Assembly: GCA_015521115.1 (NCBI GenBank)
Contig: WAOT01000010.1
Span: forward strand, 1 to 44,807
Length of the DNA stretch: 44,807 nt
Direction: 5' to 3'
Source of the DNA: Desulfurococcales archaeon
GTDB taxonomy: Archaea; Thermoproteota; Thermoprotei_A; Sulfolobales; Acidilobaceae
In this document: positions 7,549 through 15,200 of the stretch, piece after piece
Numbering within the stretch: position 1 is the first letter of the stretch
Layout of the letters: each line of letters begins with the position of its first letter
Position numbers and translations under genes: made by a program
The notes under the pieces: generated by a model
The model's database searches: none
The model's input: only the letters and a program-made list of their open reading frames with translations
Told to the model about the DNA's origin: nothing

Positions 7549-8823
7549 TTAACCACCCCGCAGGATCAACGCAGCCGTATCTAGTATGCGCTGTGCTATT
7601 ACCTCCTTTTTAAGGCCAAACATGTCCTCAACACGGACTCTCTCCCCGCTCTTCCATATGAGCAATGCGTCCAGGATATCGGAGGCAAACCCGGCCCATG
7701 GGACGCCTACCCTGTTGGCTACCACAATATCAGCGTCATACTTCTCCATCTTCTCCATCCCTGACTTCAGGAGCTCCTCCCTCGAGCTAACGGTCTCAGC
7801 CGCAAAAGCCGCTAGAACCCTCGCCTTCTCTTTAACACCCTCTATAACCTTGACGGTGGGCTCCAACTCTAACATTATGTGCTCTCCACTCCTCATCTTA
7901 GACTCTAACCTGCTAGAGGGCTTGAAGTCCACAGGGGCAGCGCTGGCGACAACGATATCCGCGCCGTCGGAGACTGCCTCCTCGAGTGCCTTCCTCATCT
8001 CAAGGGTGCTCCCTGCGAACACGTTATTGGTTATGTGGGGCGGCTGAACGGTCATCCACCCGTGGACAAGTGTCACGCTAGCACCGCGCGCCCACGCCTC
8101 AACCGCTACCTCAACACCCATTTTACCGCTACTAGGGTTTGAAATGAACCTCACCGGGTCTAGCCACTCCCTTGTCGGGCCAGCCGTCACAACGACCTTC
8201 CTCCCAAGGAGGTCGCGGCCCCTACCTACTAGTGCTGCCGCTATTCGGCCGATGAGGTGCGGATCCGGGTATTTCGCAGTCTCCTCCTCAACCCTCGGGG
8301 GCACTACGACAACGCCCTCCGACTCCAGGAGCTTTACAGTGTTCCTATACTGTGGGGTTCTAGTCATGTTCTCGTGCATCGCGGGAACCAGTAGGACAGG
8401 CTTCCCCAAGCCTATGAATGATACTGCAAGCGTTACAACAACATTATCGGCCACGCCATAAGCTATCTTAGCGGCAGTAGATAAAGTTGAGGGAGCCACT
8501 ATCATACCGTCACACATCCTAGCAAATGATATGTGCTCTACCTCCCCACCCAGCTCCGTAATCGGACGCTCACCCGTTGCCCAATAGAGCAGTTTCTCAC
8601 CGAGAAACTCCAGGGCGGGCTTAGTAGCTGCGAAGACAACTCTAGCACCACGCCTCAGGAGCCATCTGGCAGTATCAAGAGAGCGGTATGCCGCCACGCT
8701 ACCCGTAATGCCCACTACAATGCAACGCCCCGAAAGGTATCGGGCATACGAGCCCCGGATCGACCTGCTAGGGTGCCAGCCGCCTGTCATCATCACCCTA
8801 AACCCCAGGGAGCCCCCGCTCAT
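7549..8823 (-). CDS. coaBC: bifunctional phosphopantothenoylcysteine decarboxylase / phosphopantothenate--cysteine ligase
   Basis: The 424-residue Dfp/CoaBC protein has two domains. The N-terminal flavoprotein decarboxylase (about 30-195) has GITGSVAAY, the active-site His97 in HISFAR, and PAMHENM (147-153). The C-terminal ligase (about 205-424) has TAGPTREWLDP and SNPSSGKMG (213-236) and NRVGVPWAGF near the end. It makes phosphopantothenoylcysteine and decarboxylates it to phosphopantetheine. ATG 8823 is supported by GGAGG about 7 nt upstream and a minus-strand TATA-like stretch near 8845; ATG 8793 or 8790 is possible. It is the first gene of the CoA/NAD operon. Confidence 0.95.
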   Translation of the reverse strand: MSGGSLGFRVMMTGGWHPSRSIRGSYARYLSGRCIVVGITGSVAAYRSLDTARWLLRRGARVVFAATKPALEFLGEKLLYWATGERPITELGGEVEHISFARMCDGMIVAPSTLSTAAKIAYGVADNVVVTLAVSFIGLGKPVLLVPAMHENMTRTPQYRNTVKLLESEGVVVVPPRVEEETAKYPDPHLIGRIAAALVGRGRDLLGRKVVVTAGPTREWLDPVRFISNPSSGKMGVEVAVEAWARGASVTLVHGWMTVQPPHITNNVFAGSTLEMRKALEEAVSDGADIVVASAAPVDFKPSSRLESKMRSGEHIMLELEPTVKVIEGVKEKARVLAAFAAETVSSREELLKSGMEKMEKYDADIVVANRVGVPWAGFASDILDALLIWKSGERVRVEDMFGLKKEVIAQRILDTAALILRGG

Positions 8824-8871
8824 AAAGCCTCCGTCAGTATGATAAAACTATACTACCGCCCCACAGGCTAT
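8824..8871. promoter_or_regulatory. divergent promoter, coaBC operon / acetyltransferase
   Basis: Only about 48 bp separate the two divergent genes. The AT-rich core around 8840-8855 (GATAAAACTATACTA) can serve as TATA box in either direction. On the minus strand it would give a short leader with GGAGG before coaBC. On the plus strand transcription would begin at about 8872, making the acetyltransferase ATG leaderless. Confidence 0.45.
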
Positions 8872-9513
8872 ATGACAGGGGAGGAAACGTTGACTACAGA
8901 AGCGCTAAGAAAGGAGGAGAATAAAAAGCCTTTCATTATTAGAAACGCTGTAGAGGAAGATCTCCCCTCAGTAATGATGGTTAACCTCAAGAGCCTACCC
9001 GAAAACTACTGGTATGGCTTCTTCCTCGGCATACTCAAGGCTTGGGGTAGGTTCTTCTTCGTCGCAGAGGTAGACGGTGTTATAGTAGGATACGCTATGT
9101 CAAGGATCGAGTGGACATCCGACCCAGTCCTCCTGGGGCTCTATAACGAGCTTGAGGAAGGCCCTCTAGCCGTTATGGACAAGCTGAAGAAGTTCGTCTC
9201 ACGACAGTACAGGGTGGCCCACCTCATATCAATAGCTGTCCTAGAGGAGTATAGGGGGAGGGGGATAGGAACCGCACTCTTGCAGCATACAATCCAAGCG
9301 GCTAGGGAGGAGGGGGATATAGTGAGCATATACCTTGAGGTGAGGGTCTCTAACACGCCCGCCATAAGGCTCTATAAGAAGTTCGGGTTCAAACCCGCCC
9401 GCATCATCCGGGGATACTACCGGGACGGTGAAGACGCCTATGTTATGGTGCTGAAAATAAGGGATCCAGAGAGTACCAAGGGAAAATCAGCCTTCCATTT
9501 AGGGATATTGTGA
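8872..9513 (+). CDS. GNAT-family N-acetyltransferase (RimI/Nat-like)
   Basis: The 213-residue protein has a GNAT fold. Acetyl-CoA binding motif A is AVLEEYRGRGIGTALLQ, with the RGRGIG pyrophosphate loop, followed by SNTPAIRLYKKFGFKPARI typical of RimI-like protein N-terminal acetyltransferases. The N-terminal 20 residues are unusually polar. ATG 8872 sits where transcription should begin from the TATA at 8842-8853; TTG 8890 with GGGGAGG 5 nt upstream is a serious alternative. The frame remains open further upstream across coaBC, but that part is not conserved-looking. Substrate is probably protein N-termini (inference). Confidence 0.88.
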   Translation: MTGEETLTTEALRKEENKKPFIIRNAVEEDLPSVMMVNLKSLPENYWYGFFLGILKAWGRFFFVAEVDGVIVGYAMSRIEWTSDPVLLGLYNELEEGPLAVMDKLKKFVSRQYRVAHLISIAVLEEYRGRGIGTALLQHTIQAAREEGDIVSIYLEVRVSNTPAIRLYKKFGFKPARIIRGYYRDGEDAYVMVLKIRDPESTKGKSAFHLGIL

Positions 9514-9518
9514 GGGCT

Positions 9519-10892
9519 CTACCACTCAACTCCCAGCTCCCGCTTGAACCTAGCATATAGATCCTCCACCTTACTGACCCACTCACTGAGACCGTCTGGG
9601 TTCTCCGGGTAGTTGAGGTATACCCTCTTAACCTCCTTCATGTAGTCCCCAACTGTCTTCAGCTTCAGGAGGAGCCTGGGCCTCCTCATACCCCTCGCCA
9701 CTATCTTGAGCTTCTCGAGCGCTGAGAAGTCGGCCTCAAGTTCACCTTCGCTGCTTATGTTGTAGGCCTTAGAGGCGTCCACTATGCCTAGCTTAAGCCC
9801 CCACTCGATCTCGTCGTTTGAGAGCGTCTGAAGGTAGATCCTAAATATGTCTAGGGCCGCCTGCTTCGCCCCTATGCTCCGGTTATAGTCTAGGTTAATT
9901 GACCATAGGGGGCCGTATCTGGTGAAGTCGCCCCTCTCTGAGGCCTCGACTATCCTCCTGGCTGAGAAGGTAGCCGCGCTCATGGCATAACCCATGCCGC
10001 CACCGTGCACGGGGTTCACCGTGAACCCGTTGTCCCCTATACCAACGAAGTTGTCCCACACGAGCGTGTTCGCAGGCCTCCTGGTAGGCACCACAGCCCC
10101 TGCATCGGACTTTACCCTAACTATCCCCTTAAGCTCAGGCCTTGTAAGGAGCTTCTCCTCGAAGATCTTCTTCGGATGCGGGTAGCCTCTCCCGTGCTGA
10201 ACCCCTAAGCCCGCGTTGACGCTCGTCGGGCCCTCGGGGAAGTACCACCAATACCCTCCGGGGGCTATCTCCTGGTTGACATATATCCTGATATACTGGT
10301 AGTCCTCTATCTCATGATCAAGATCCACGATCCTCCTGTAGGCCAGGTTGGCGTCGACATCCTTAAGCCTCTCATTAGCGGGCCAGTCGCTCGGCAGTTT
10401 CCTCCTCAGAACCTGGCTTGAGCCGGTCGCATCCACTATGATATCCGCCTCTATCACGTCCTTACCGCCATGACCAAGCCTCTTATACTCGACACCGACA
10501 AGGCGGCCATCGCGGAAGACAGGCCCTATGACGAAAGTCCTCAGCCTCACGTCAACACCGTCAGATTGGGCCTCCTTGAGGAGGGAGACGCCATACTTGT
10601 TCCTGTCAATTATGAAGCCCTCGCCCTCAACACGCAGCCTTATCTCCTCGCTCGGGCTATAAATGTCTATACCCTTCACATAGTTCCTGAGAGCCTCCCC
10701 ACGGGGCTCAGGCATCCCAGTTTCCTCGAAATGGTGCTTACCAATTGCATCACCGCAGGGCTTGCCCCAGATCCCGTCCCAGTCAACAATGTCGAAGCCA
10801 ACGACCTTCAGGCCAGACTTCCTTAACTGATAAGCAAGGCTTGAACCCGCAGGGCCTAGGCCGACAATGACAACATCTGCCTTCTCAACCAA
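9519..10892 (-). CDS. geranylgeranyl reductase family flavoprotein
   Basis: The 457-residue FAD protein has an N-terminal dinucleotide fold GLGPAGSSLAYQL (11-23), the family motif KPCGDAIGKHHF (about 44-55), the FAD pyrophosphate motif VGIGDNGFTVNPVHGGGMGYAM (about 285-306), and a substrate-domain block with PGGYWWYFP. The family reduces the double bonds of geranylgeranyl chains in archaeal lipids or quinones. Whether it acts on glycerophospholipids or another prenyl substrate is not decided by sequence. It is a single gene, divergent from hsp20; its ATG follows a minus-strand AGTATTTATT box near 10960. Confidence 0.9.
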   Translation of the reverse strand: MVEKADVVIVGLGPAGSSLAYQLRKSGLKVVGFDIVDWDGIWGKPCGDAIGKHHFEETGMPEPRGEALRNYVKGIDIYSPSEEIRLRVEGEGFIIDRNKYGVSLLKEAQSDGVDVRLRTFVIGPVFRDGRLVGVEYKRLGHGGKDVIEADIIVDATGSSQVLRRKLPSDWPANERLKDVDANLAYRRIVDLDHEIEDYQYIRIYVNQEIAPGGYWWYFPEGPTSVNAGLGVQHGRGYPHPKKIFEEKLLTRPELKGIVRVKSDAGAVVPTRRPANTLVWDNFVGIGDNGFTVNPVHGGGMGYAMSAATFSARRIVEASERGDFTRYGPLWSINLDYNRSIGAKQAALDIFRIYLQTLSNDEIEWGLKLGIVDASKAYNISSEGELEADFSALEKLKIVARGMRRPRLLLKLKTVGDYMKEVKRVYLNYPENPDGLSEWVSKVEDLYARFKRELGVEW

Positions 10893-11048
10893 TACCGCTC
10901 CCTCCGCTCTCCCGTTAGGAGATCCTATCCTCTAATGGGGCGGGGCCTCAATGGGAGAAATAAATACTATAGCATAGACTCATAGACCCTCCAAAAAGAT
11001 AATACCACCACAAACACGCGCAACCCCAATGGGAGGAGGTGCAAGAAT
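10893..11048. promoter_or_regulatory. divergent promoter region, geranylgeranyl reductase / hsp20
   Basis: The 156-bp spacer has one AT-rich core per direction. AATAAATACTATAG near 10958-10972 read on the minus strand suits the reductase. CCAAAAAGATAATACC near 10991-11006 on the plus strand, with a BRE-like A-rich start, suits the heat-shock gene. GGAGGAGGTGC at 11032-11042 is a near-perfect ribosome site for hsp20. No palindromic operator stands out. Confidence 0.5.
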
Positions 11049-11594
11049 ATGAGTTGGCCGAGAAGGCGGAGGAGGGGTATCTTCGACCTCTTCGACATCG
11101 AGGGGCTCTTCCGCGAGATAGAGGAGTCATTCCGGCAGTTTGAAGAGGAGATCGAGAAGATGATCCAGCAGGTTTCTGAGGAGGGAAGAGTTGAGAAGTT
11201 TGGACCATACTTCTACGGTGTGAGGATAACTATAGGGCCAGACGGGGTGCCCAGGATCGAGGAGTTCGGCAATATCAGGCGTGTTGAGGGAGGAAGGAGA
11301 GTGCTCAGCGAAGAAATAGAACCACTCGTAGACGTAATCGACGCGGGCGACGAGATCTGGGTCGTTGCAGAGCTACCCGGAGTTAACAAGGACAAGATCG
11401 ACGTCAAGGTGACTGAGAGGAAGGTGACAATAAGGGCCAGCAACGGGAAGAAATACTATAAGGAGGTCGAGCTCCCCGCAGAGGTTGACCCCAAAACGGC
11501 CAGGGCCAAGTATAACAATGGCGTGCTAGACGTAAAGATAAAGAAGAAGGGGTCTAAGAAGGAGGAGGAAGGTGTGAGCGTCAAGGTCGAGTAA
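11049..11594 (+). CDS. small heat shock protein (Hsp20/alpha-crystallin)
   Basis: The 181-residue chaperone starts with a basic segment, then an acidic amphipathic N-terminal arm (FDLFDIEGLFREIEESFRQF). Its alpha-crystallin domain spans about 93-170 and contains VVAELPGVNKDKIDVKVTE and the closing NGVLDVKIKKK. It would hold unfolding proteins in large oligomers. The C-terminal tail is Lys/Glu-rich and lacks an obvious I-x-I anchor apart from VSVKV. ATG 11049 has an excellent ribosome site GGAGGAGGTGC. It is a single gene, convergent with ZPR1 with only 2 nt between stops. Confidence 0.95.
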   Translation: MSWPRRRRRGIFDLFDIEGLFREIEESFRQFEEEIEKMIQQVSEEGRVEKFGPYFYGVRITIGPDGVPRIEEFGNIRRVEGGRRVLSEEIEPLVDVIDAGDEIWVVAELPGVNKDKIDVKVTERKVTIRASNGKKYYKEVELPAEVDPKTARAKYNNGVLDVKIKKKGSKKEEEGVSVKVE

Positions 11595-11596
11595 GC

Positions 11597-12208
11597 CTAC
11601 CCCAACTGCAGCGTGAACCTGTCAAGCCACTCAGGCTTCCTTTTCTTGCAATCCTCATCCAGCGGCTCTACCGTGACATACTCTTTCTCGCCTTTAACAG
11701 CACTACCCCCCTCGTAATCACACAGGATCATCGTGAATTTCTCCCTACCCTCTATAGCCCTATCGAGCCACCTCCTCTCCGCGTCACAAACACTCGCATC
11801 AGCTCCCTCTCCACTGCAAATGACGTTCAGCGCCTCCTTAAACCTGTGCAAAATGCCCTCAACGGTTGTTATGAAGCCCGTGCTGGCCGGGCCAGGTATC
11901 ATCTCATACTCTCTCTCCTTTATTATGACCGCCGTGGCCGCAGACTTTATGAGGAGGTACCTCAACTGCCTCTCACCCTCTACCTTTACAGTTATTTTCC
12001 TGGGCCCCTGCGATTCGGCCAGCCTAACGTCCCTATACTTATACCCGCAGCTGCTGCATTCCCCCGAGAACAACAAGATCTTACCGAAGTAGCTCACCTC
12101 GTACAAGTAGACGGACACTTTAAGCGTCTTCTTCCCGCATATCGGGCATATCCCTGTTTCCTCGAATAGCAGCTGGGGTTTCCTATCGGTTGGCCACCCA
12201 CTGTCCAA
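11597..12208 (-). CDS. ZPR1-type zinc-finger protein
   Basis: The 203-residue archaeal ZPR1 protein has a single zinc ribbon (CPIC at about 21-24, CSSC at about 51-54, with a VSYFGKILLFSGE spacer) followed by the ZPR1 beta-rich domain containing GFITTVEGILHRF. The eukaryotic homologues have two such modules; one is usual in archaea. In eukaryotes ZPR1 is linked to eEF1A, so a translation role is a reasonable inference. TTG 12208 is chosen because GGAGGTGGAG lies about 7 nt upstream. The next minus-strand gene, upstream at 12228, is 19 nt away and probably co-transcribed. Confidence 0.9.
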   Translation of the reverse strand: MDSGWPTDRKPQLLFEETGICPICGKKTLKVSVYLYEVSYFGKILLFSGECSSCGYKYRDVRLAESQGPRKITVKVEGERQLRYLLIKSAATAVIIKEREYEMIPGPASTGFITTVEGILHRFKEALNVICSGEGADASVCDAERRWLDRAIEGREKFTMILCDYEGGSAVKGEKEYVTVEPLDEDCKKRKPEWLDRFTLQLG

Positions 12209-12227
12209 TACTTCTCCACCTCCAGGT

Positions 12228-12632
12228 TTATCCTGTTGCCATTGACGCGGCCTCCCTTATACTGTTCAGTATGGTATCAATAATCTCCTTTAGAGTCTCG
12301 TAATAGCATTTAGTGACACAAGCACGCTGTCTCTCGCTCCTCTCATTCCTACACACTATCTGCTGGCAGCGGGCAAGGGCTATGCCGTCTTTCAACGCAT
12401 ATATAACCAGGGTACCGTGAACCTCCTTAGCGAAATACTGCTCGACTCCTGCCATAACAAGGAGGTTTTTCACTACATGGTCATCAACAAGCCTAGAGTC
12501 GAAGACAAAGGCAGGCATACCGCTTCTAAGCGCCTCCTCTATCCTACGGGATATGATCCTAGGGTTCCTTAGCTTCTCCACACCTAACCCCTCCCACTCA
12601 AACAGGACTGAACCCCGAGGAATAAACTTCAT
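12228..12632 (-). CDS. uncharacterised cysteine-containing protein
   Basis: I do not recognise this 134-residue protein. The N-terminal two thirds alternates helices and strands (MPAFVFDSRLVDDHVVKNLLVMAG, then HGTLVIYAL). The C-terminal part holds four cysteines (CQQIVC about 89-94; C104 and C108 in ACVTKCYYE), which could bind zinc or an Fe-S cluster or form disulfides. It begins with ATG and precedes the ZPR1 gene by 19 nt in the same direction, so the two are probably an operon. No ribosome site is obvious, which suggests a short leader or leaderless start. Confidence 0.7.
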   Translation of the reverse strand: MKFIPRGSVLFEWEGLGVEKLRNPRIISRRIEEALRSGMPAFVFDSRLVDDHVVKNLLVMAGVEQYFAKEVHGTLVIYALKDGIALARCQQIVCRNERSERQRACVTKCYYETLKEIIDTILNSIREAASMATG

Positions 12633-12847
12633 ACCAGTGTCAGGCTGAAACTACCCTGCGACCCACAAACCCTAAGGAGGCCCGGAGGGAAGGGCGACCT
12701 CGCTATTGCTAGGTTCCGTAGGGTGCATTGTTAGAGGGAGCTTAGTAGGTTAACAGTGCTACGGGAATAACGTTATTTAGTCAAAAGCCGCCTAGTCGTA
12801 TAAGTGGCCTTATGGGTGTGTACACCCGGAGTGGAGGTGCATTAAAT

Positions 12848-13285
12848 ATGGCTATGCCAGGCGGTCAGGCTAAAAGTATCGACATTAAAAGGTACTCCCG
12901 CGTATCGGACTTCCTCAAGGATCTCGACGCTGAGATCACAAGGCTAAAGGGAGAGCTGGGAGATCTGCTGAGGAGGCTTGAAAACGCTAAGGCTAAAGCA
13001 GAGGTCATGGTTAAGCTAGAGAACCTGCTCTCCGCCGCAGCGGGCGGGGCAAAACTTGGTGGAACGGAGATAACCCTCGGCCAGGCTAAGGCTGTCATAA
13101 ACCCCACGCCTAAGCAGGAGTTTGATATACTAGTAGATGTCGTTAGAAGCCTCCAGGGTAAGATAATAGCCCTTGAGAGGTCGAGAAAAGACCTCGACCC
13201 ACTGGCAAGGATTGGTGACATAGAACTAACCCTGGAAGTCATCTATGAGAACGGGATACCTTCAAGGATACTAATCTACATGTAG
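12848..13285 (+). CDS. uncharacterised coiled-coil protein
   Basis: The protein has 145 residues and I recognise no family. Residues 15-60 form a strongly predicted coiled coil (SDFLKDLDAEITRLKGELGD, then RRLENAKAKAEVMVKLENLL), followed by a small Gly/Ala-rich loop and a second helical or strand region. ATG 12848 has GGAGGTGC 7 nt upstream; the open frame extends further, but that part lacks a ribosome site. A GTATAAG box near 12794-12800 would start transcription near 12822. It ends 28 nt before a large inverted repeat (13314-13366) that may terminate it. Confidence 0.75.
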   Translation: MAMPGGQAKSIDIKRYSRVSDFLKDLDAEITRLKGELGDLLRRLENAKAKAEVMVKLENLLSAAAGGAKLGGTEITLGQAKAVINPTPKQEFDILVDVVRSLQGKIIALERSRKDLDPLARIGDIELTLEVIYENGIPSRILIYM

Positions 13286-13313
13286 AGGGACACATCCAAG
13301 CCATACTCGTCCA

Positions 13314-13366
13314 AAATATTTACAGGTAAGCTGGATCTAGGTCACGGGATAGACCTGAAAATATTT
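13314..13366. repeat. 14-bp inverted repeat (terminator or operator candidate)
   Basis: AAATATTTACAGGT at 13314-13327 is mirrored by ACCTGAAAATATTT at 13353-13366, 13 of 14 positions pairing, with a 25-nt spacer that itself contains AGGTC...GACCT. It lies 28 nt past the stop of the coiled-coil gene and is followed by CTCTATT. A terminator hairpin is the simplest reading, but AT-rich arms this long are unusual for archaeal terminators. Confidence 0.6.
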
Positions 13367-13440
13367 CTCTATTAGTGGAATCACCAGGTCAGATGTTAAA
13401 GTAAAACCCCGATGCGTTGAGGTATTTTTCCGCCTTAGTA

Positions 13441-13495
13441 GGGCTCAGACCTTGCTGTCATCACTTTTCAGCGGTAATACCAGTCATCACAGCCC
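13441..13495 (-). ncRNA. C/D box sRNA, predicted guide to 16S rRNA 530 loop
   Basis: All four boxes are perfect on the minus strand: C GTGATGA (13490-13484), D' CTGA (13471-13468), C' GTGATGA (13464-13458) and D CTGA (13448-13445), with a 3-nt D'-C' spacer and a terminal stem GGGCT/AGCCC. The 12-nt D' guide CTGGTATTACCG is the exact complement of CGGUAAUACCAG, the invariant SSU 530-loop sequence. By the D+5 rule it would methylate A532 (E. coli numbering). The 9-nt D guide CAGCAAGGT has no target I recognise. It starts about 10 nt past the stop of the gene at 13505-13783, so it is probably made from that mRNA's 3' end. Confidence 0.9.
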
Positions 13496-13504
13496 AGGTA
13501 AAAG

Positions 13505-13783
13505 TTACTCTTGTTCTCCAGTGTTAATCATCTTACCCCATTTACGTGCGTAGAGCGTTATAACCATAAAGTTTCTCTTAGCGTCTTCGGGCTCCATGCA
13601 TCCGGTCTCGTATGTGCTACCGTCCTCCAGCTCCGCCACGATCCTCATCCAGTCCTTTAAAGGGAAGTTGTCTCCGCACTCAACTATCCGGGCCTTCCTA
13701 ACAAGTCCTGCCATCGCCATTCCCTCGAGCTCGATAATGCGCGGGTTTAGGAGTTTACTCTTTCTCTCGCCCTTTGCTGTCAC
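13505..13783 (-). CDS. uncharacterised small protein, host of the C/D sRNA
   Basis: I do not recognise this 92-residue basic protein. It reads as a compact alpha/beta fold with two cysteines (C36, C61) and a segment RIVAELEDGSTYETG resembling a beta hairpin. GTG 13783 follows GGTGAGG with 5-6 nt spacing, and a GCATATAGC box near 13830 on the minus strand fits a transcription start near 13805. Its stop codon is about 10 nt before the C/D box sRNA, so coding and guide RNA probably share a transcript. Confidence 0.7.
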   Translation of the reverse strand: MTAKGERKSKLLNPRIIELEGMAMAGLVRKARIVECGDNFPLKDWMRIVAELEDGSTYETGCMEPEDAKRNFMVITLYARKWGKMINTGEQE

Positions 13784-13926
13784 ACCTGCCTCACCTTCGC
13801 CTGGATAAGCTGTGATTACTGAGCTATATGCGTTGATTTTTACTGGTTGAAAGATACTTGCTTAGTGCTTAAAGTCTCGGGTTGGTGCTTTAGGCAAGAG
13901 GAGTGCGAAATTCCGGGGTGCGGTCT

Positions 13927-14292
13927 GTGGCCGAGAAAAAGAGGAAGAAGAGGATGACGCTTCCCAAGAAGAAGGAGGACATCGAGAAGATAGTTGACGA
14001 GATACATTCGGAGGAGGCGCATGCCCACGAGCACCACCACCATCACCACCACCACGCTGAGATCGATGAGCTCCTAACTGTTCTGGAGCTACTCATAGAC
14101 TCGTTAAACGCCAATATTGAGACTCTAAACAGCAGGGTTTCAAGAAACAGTTATGAGATAGCACGCCTCTACAAGATCCTAGGACATATCGTAGGTTATC
14201 TAGCCTCCGATTCAGCAGAGGACAAGAGGAGACACCTCGAAAGCGCCCTATCCCTTCTAACTAGGAAAGTGAAGAGCCTGGCACCCAGTTAG
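13927..14292 (+). CDS. histidine-tract protein with coiled coil
   Basis: The 121-residue protein has a highly basic N-terminus (KKRKKR), an acidic helix, then AHAHEH leading into a natural run of eight histidines (about residues 36-43). After this comes a heptad-like helix (LLTVLELLIDSLNANIETL) and a helical C-terminus. The His tract is a plausible metal-binding site for Ni, Zn or Co and the helices suggest oligomers; function is unknown. GTG 13927 has GGGGTG 6 nt upstream; GTG 13903 and 13918 are alternatives. The stop overlaps the end of the convergent nucleotidyltransferase gene by 4 nt. Confidence 0.78.
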   Translation: MAEKKRKKRMTLPKKKEDIEKIVDEIHSEEAHAHEHHHHHHHHAEIDELLTVLELLIDSLNANIETLNSRVSRNSYEIARLYKILGHIVGYLASDSAEDKRRHLESALSLLTRKVKSLAPS

Positions 14293-15200
14293 AGGAGGAT
14301 GAGCGTCCCCGGGTTCTCCCTAAGACCTAGATATACTACCCCGTCTCCAGCAACTCCCCTGATAACAATTCTACCCCCCTCATACAGTATACCTCCCACA
14401 TTGTATTCGTAAGATACTATCCATAGACCCCCCGCTCTCACACACGGCGGATATAGCAATGCAGAAAGCTGGCCAGGCGGGATGTCGACCTCTACCTCCA
14501 CGAAACGCCGGGGGGGCCGGGGACTAGTCCTGATAGCCTTGAGAGGGGGGCAGTGGAGGAGAGGTTCCGGGGGCACGCCTATCCATGTAACACCGCGTCC
14601 GCTTATGATCGTTCTTCTCCATGACAGGTCTGTATAAGGCCTAACCACTAGGCCCCCGAGATCAACCTTCGTTGCCCTATCAGGTGTAGTAGCCCTCTCA
14701 CGGAATGCATGATACATTCTTAGGACTGCATCACTATCAAAAACTACCAGGTCAACATCCGACTTATCATGCCAGTAGCCGCCGGCAAAAGACCCTGTTA
14801 GGCCGATATCAGCCATGCTGATGCCCCAGCTCCTGACAACTGAAAGAACGTCTATAACGTCTAATGGCCCCCGAGAAAGCACCCTCACTAGAGCAGTTCT
14901 GGGGTCTACACGCACTAGCACATCCCACGGCCCATATACGGGGATAACGCTACCATACTGTGGTGCCAGGATCTCACGCACACTAGAAAGGCGAACCGCC
15001 CTGTCCAGACCTAGCGGCCCATACCCCCTAATGACCCTGCAAAGGGGGATGATACCGTGGAGACGCCAAGGCGTCGTAGGATCCCCGCAGAAGACGTACT
15101 TAGGCATGAAGGCGCAGTAGCCTGAGACTGGTAGGCCGAGGTCTTGCCCAACAACCCCGCTCCTCGATATTACGACTGATCCATAAGTGCAACTCCTCAC
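14289..15200 (-). CDS. nucleotidyltransferase-domain protein (paralogue B)
   Basis: The 303-residue protein carries a central Pol beta-type nucleotidyltransferase motif, TGSFAGGYWHDKSDVDLVV (about 141-159), with GS and DxD intact. It is flanked by an N-terminal region of about 130 residues and a beta-rich C-terminal domain. The layout parallels the preceding gene's product, so the two are diverged paralogues. Substrate is unknown; this superfamily adds nucleotides to tRNA, proteins or small molecules. GTG 15200 overlaps the upstream TGA (GTGA), with GGAGGG upstream, so translation is coupled. It is the last gene of the hxlB/radical SAM operon. Confidence 0.85.
   Translation of the reverse strand: MRSCTYGSVVISRSGVVGQDLGLPVSGYCAFMPKYVFCGDPTTPWRLHGIIPLCRVIRGYGPLGLDRAVRLSSVREILAPQYGSVIPVYGPWDVLVRVDPRTALVRVLSRGPLDVIDVLSVVRSWGISMADIGLTGSFAGGYWHDKSDVDLVVFDSDAVLRMYHAFRERATTPDRATKVDLGGLVVRPYTDLSWRRTIISGRGVTWIGVPPEPLLHCPPLKAIRTSPRPPRRFVEVEVDIPPGQLSALLYPPCVRAGGLWIVSYEYNVGGILYEGGRIVIRGVAGDGVVYLGLRENPGTLILL

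Noticed and set aside
9384-9399. GGGTTCAAACCC, resembling a tRNA T-arm
   Set aside because: It lies inside the acetyltransferase frame (KFGFKPAR) and no acceptor, D or anticodon arm can be built around it.
10470-10826. 118-codon plus-strand open frame
   Set aside because: It is antisense to the geranylgeranyl reductase and its composition is that of a complementary frame; no ribosome site or promoter.
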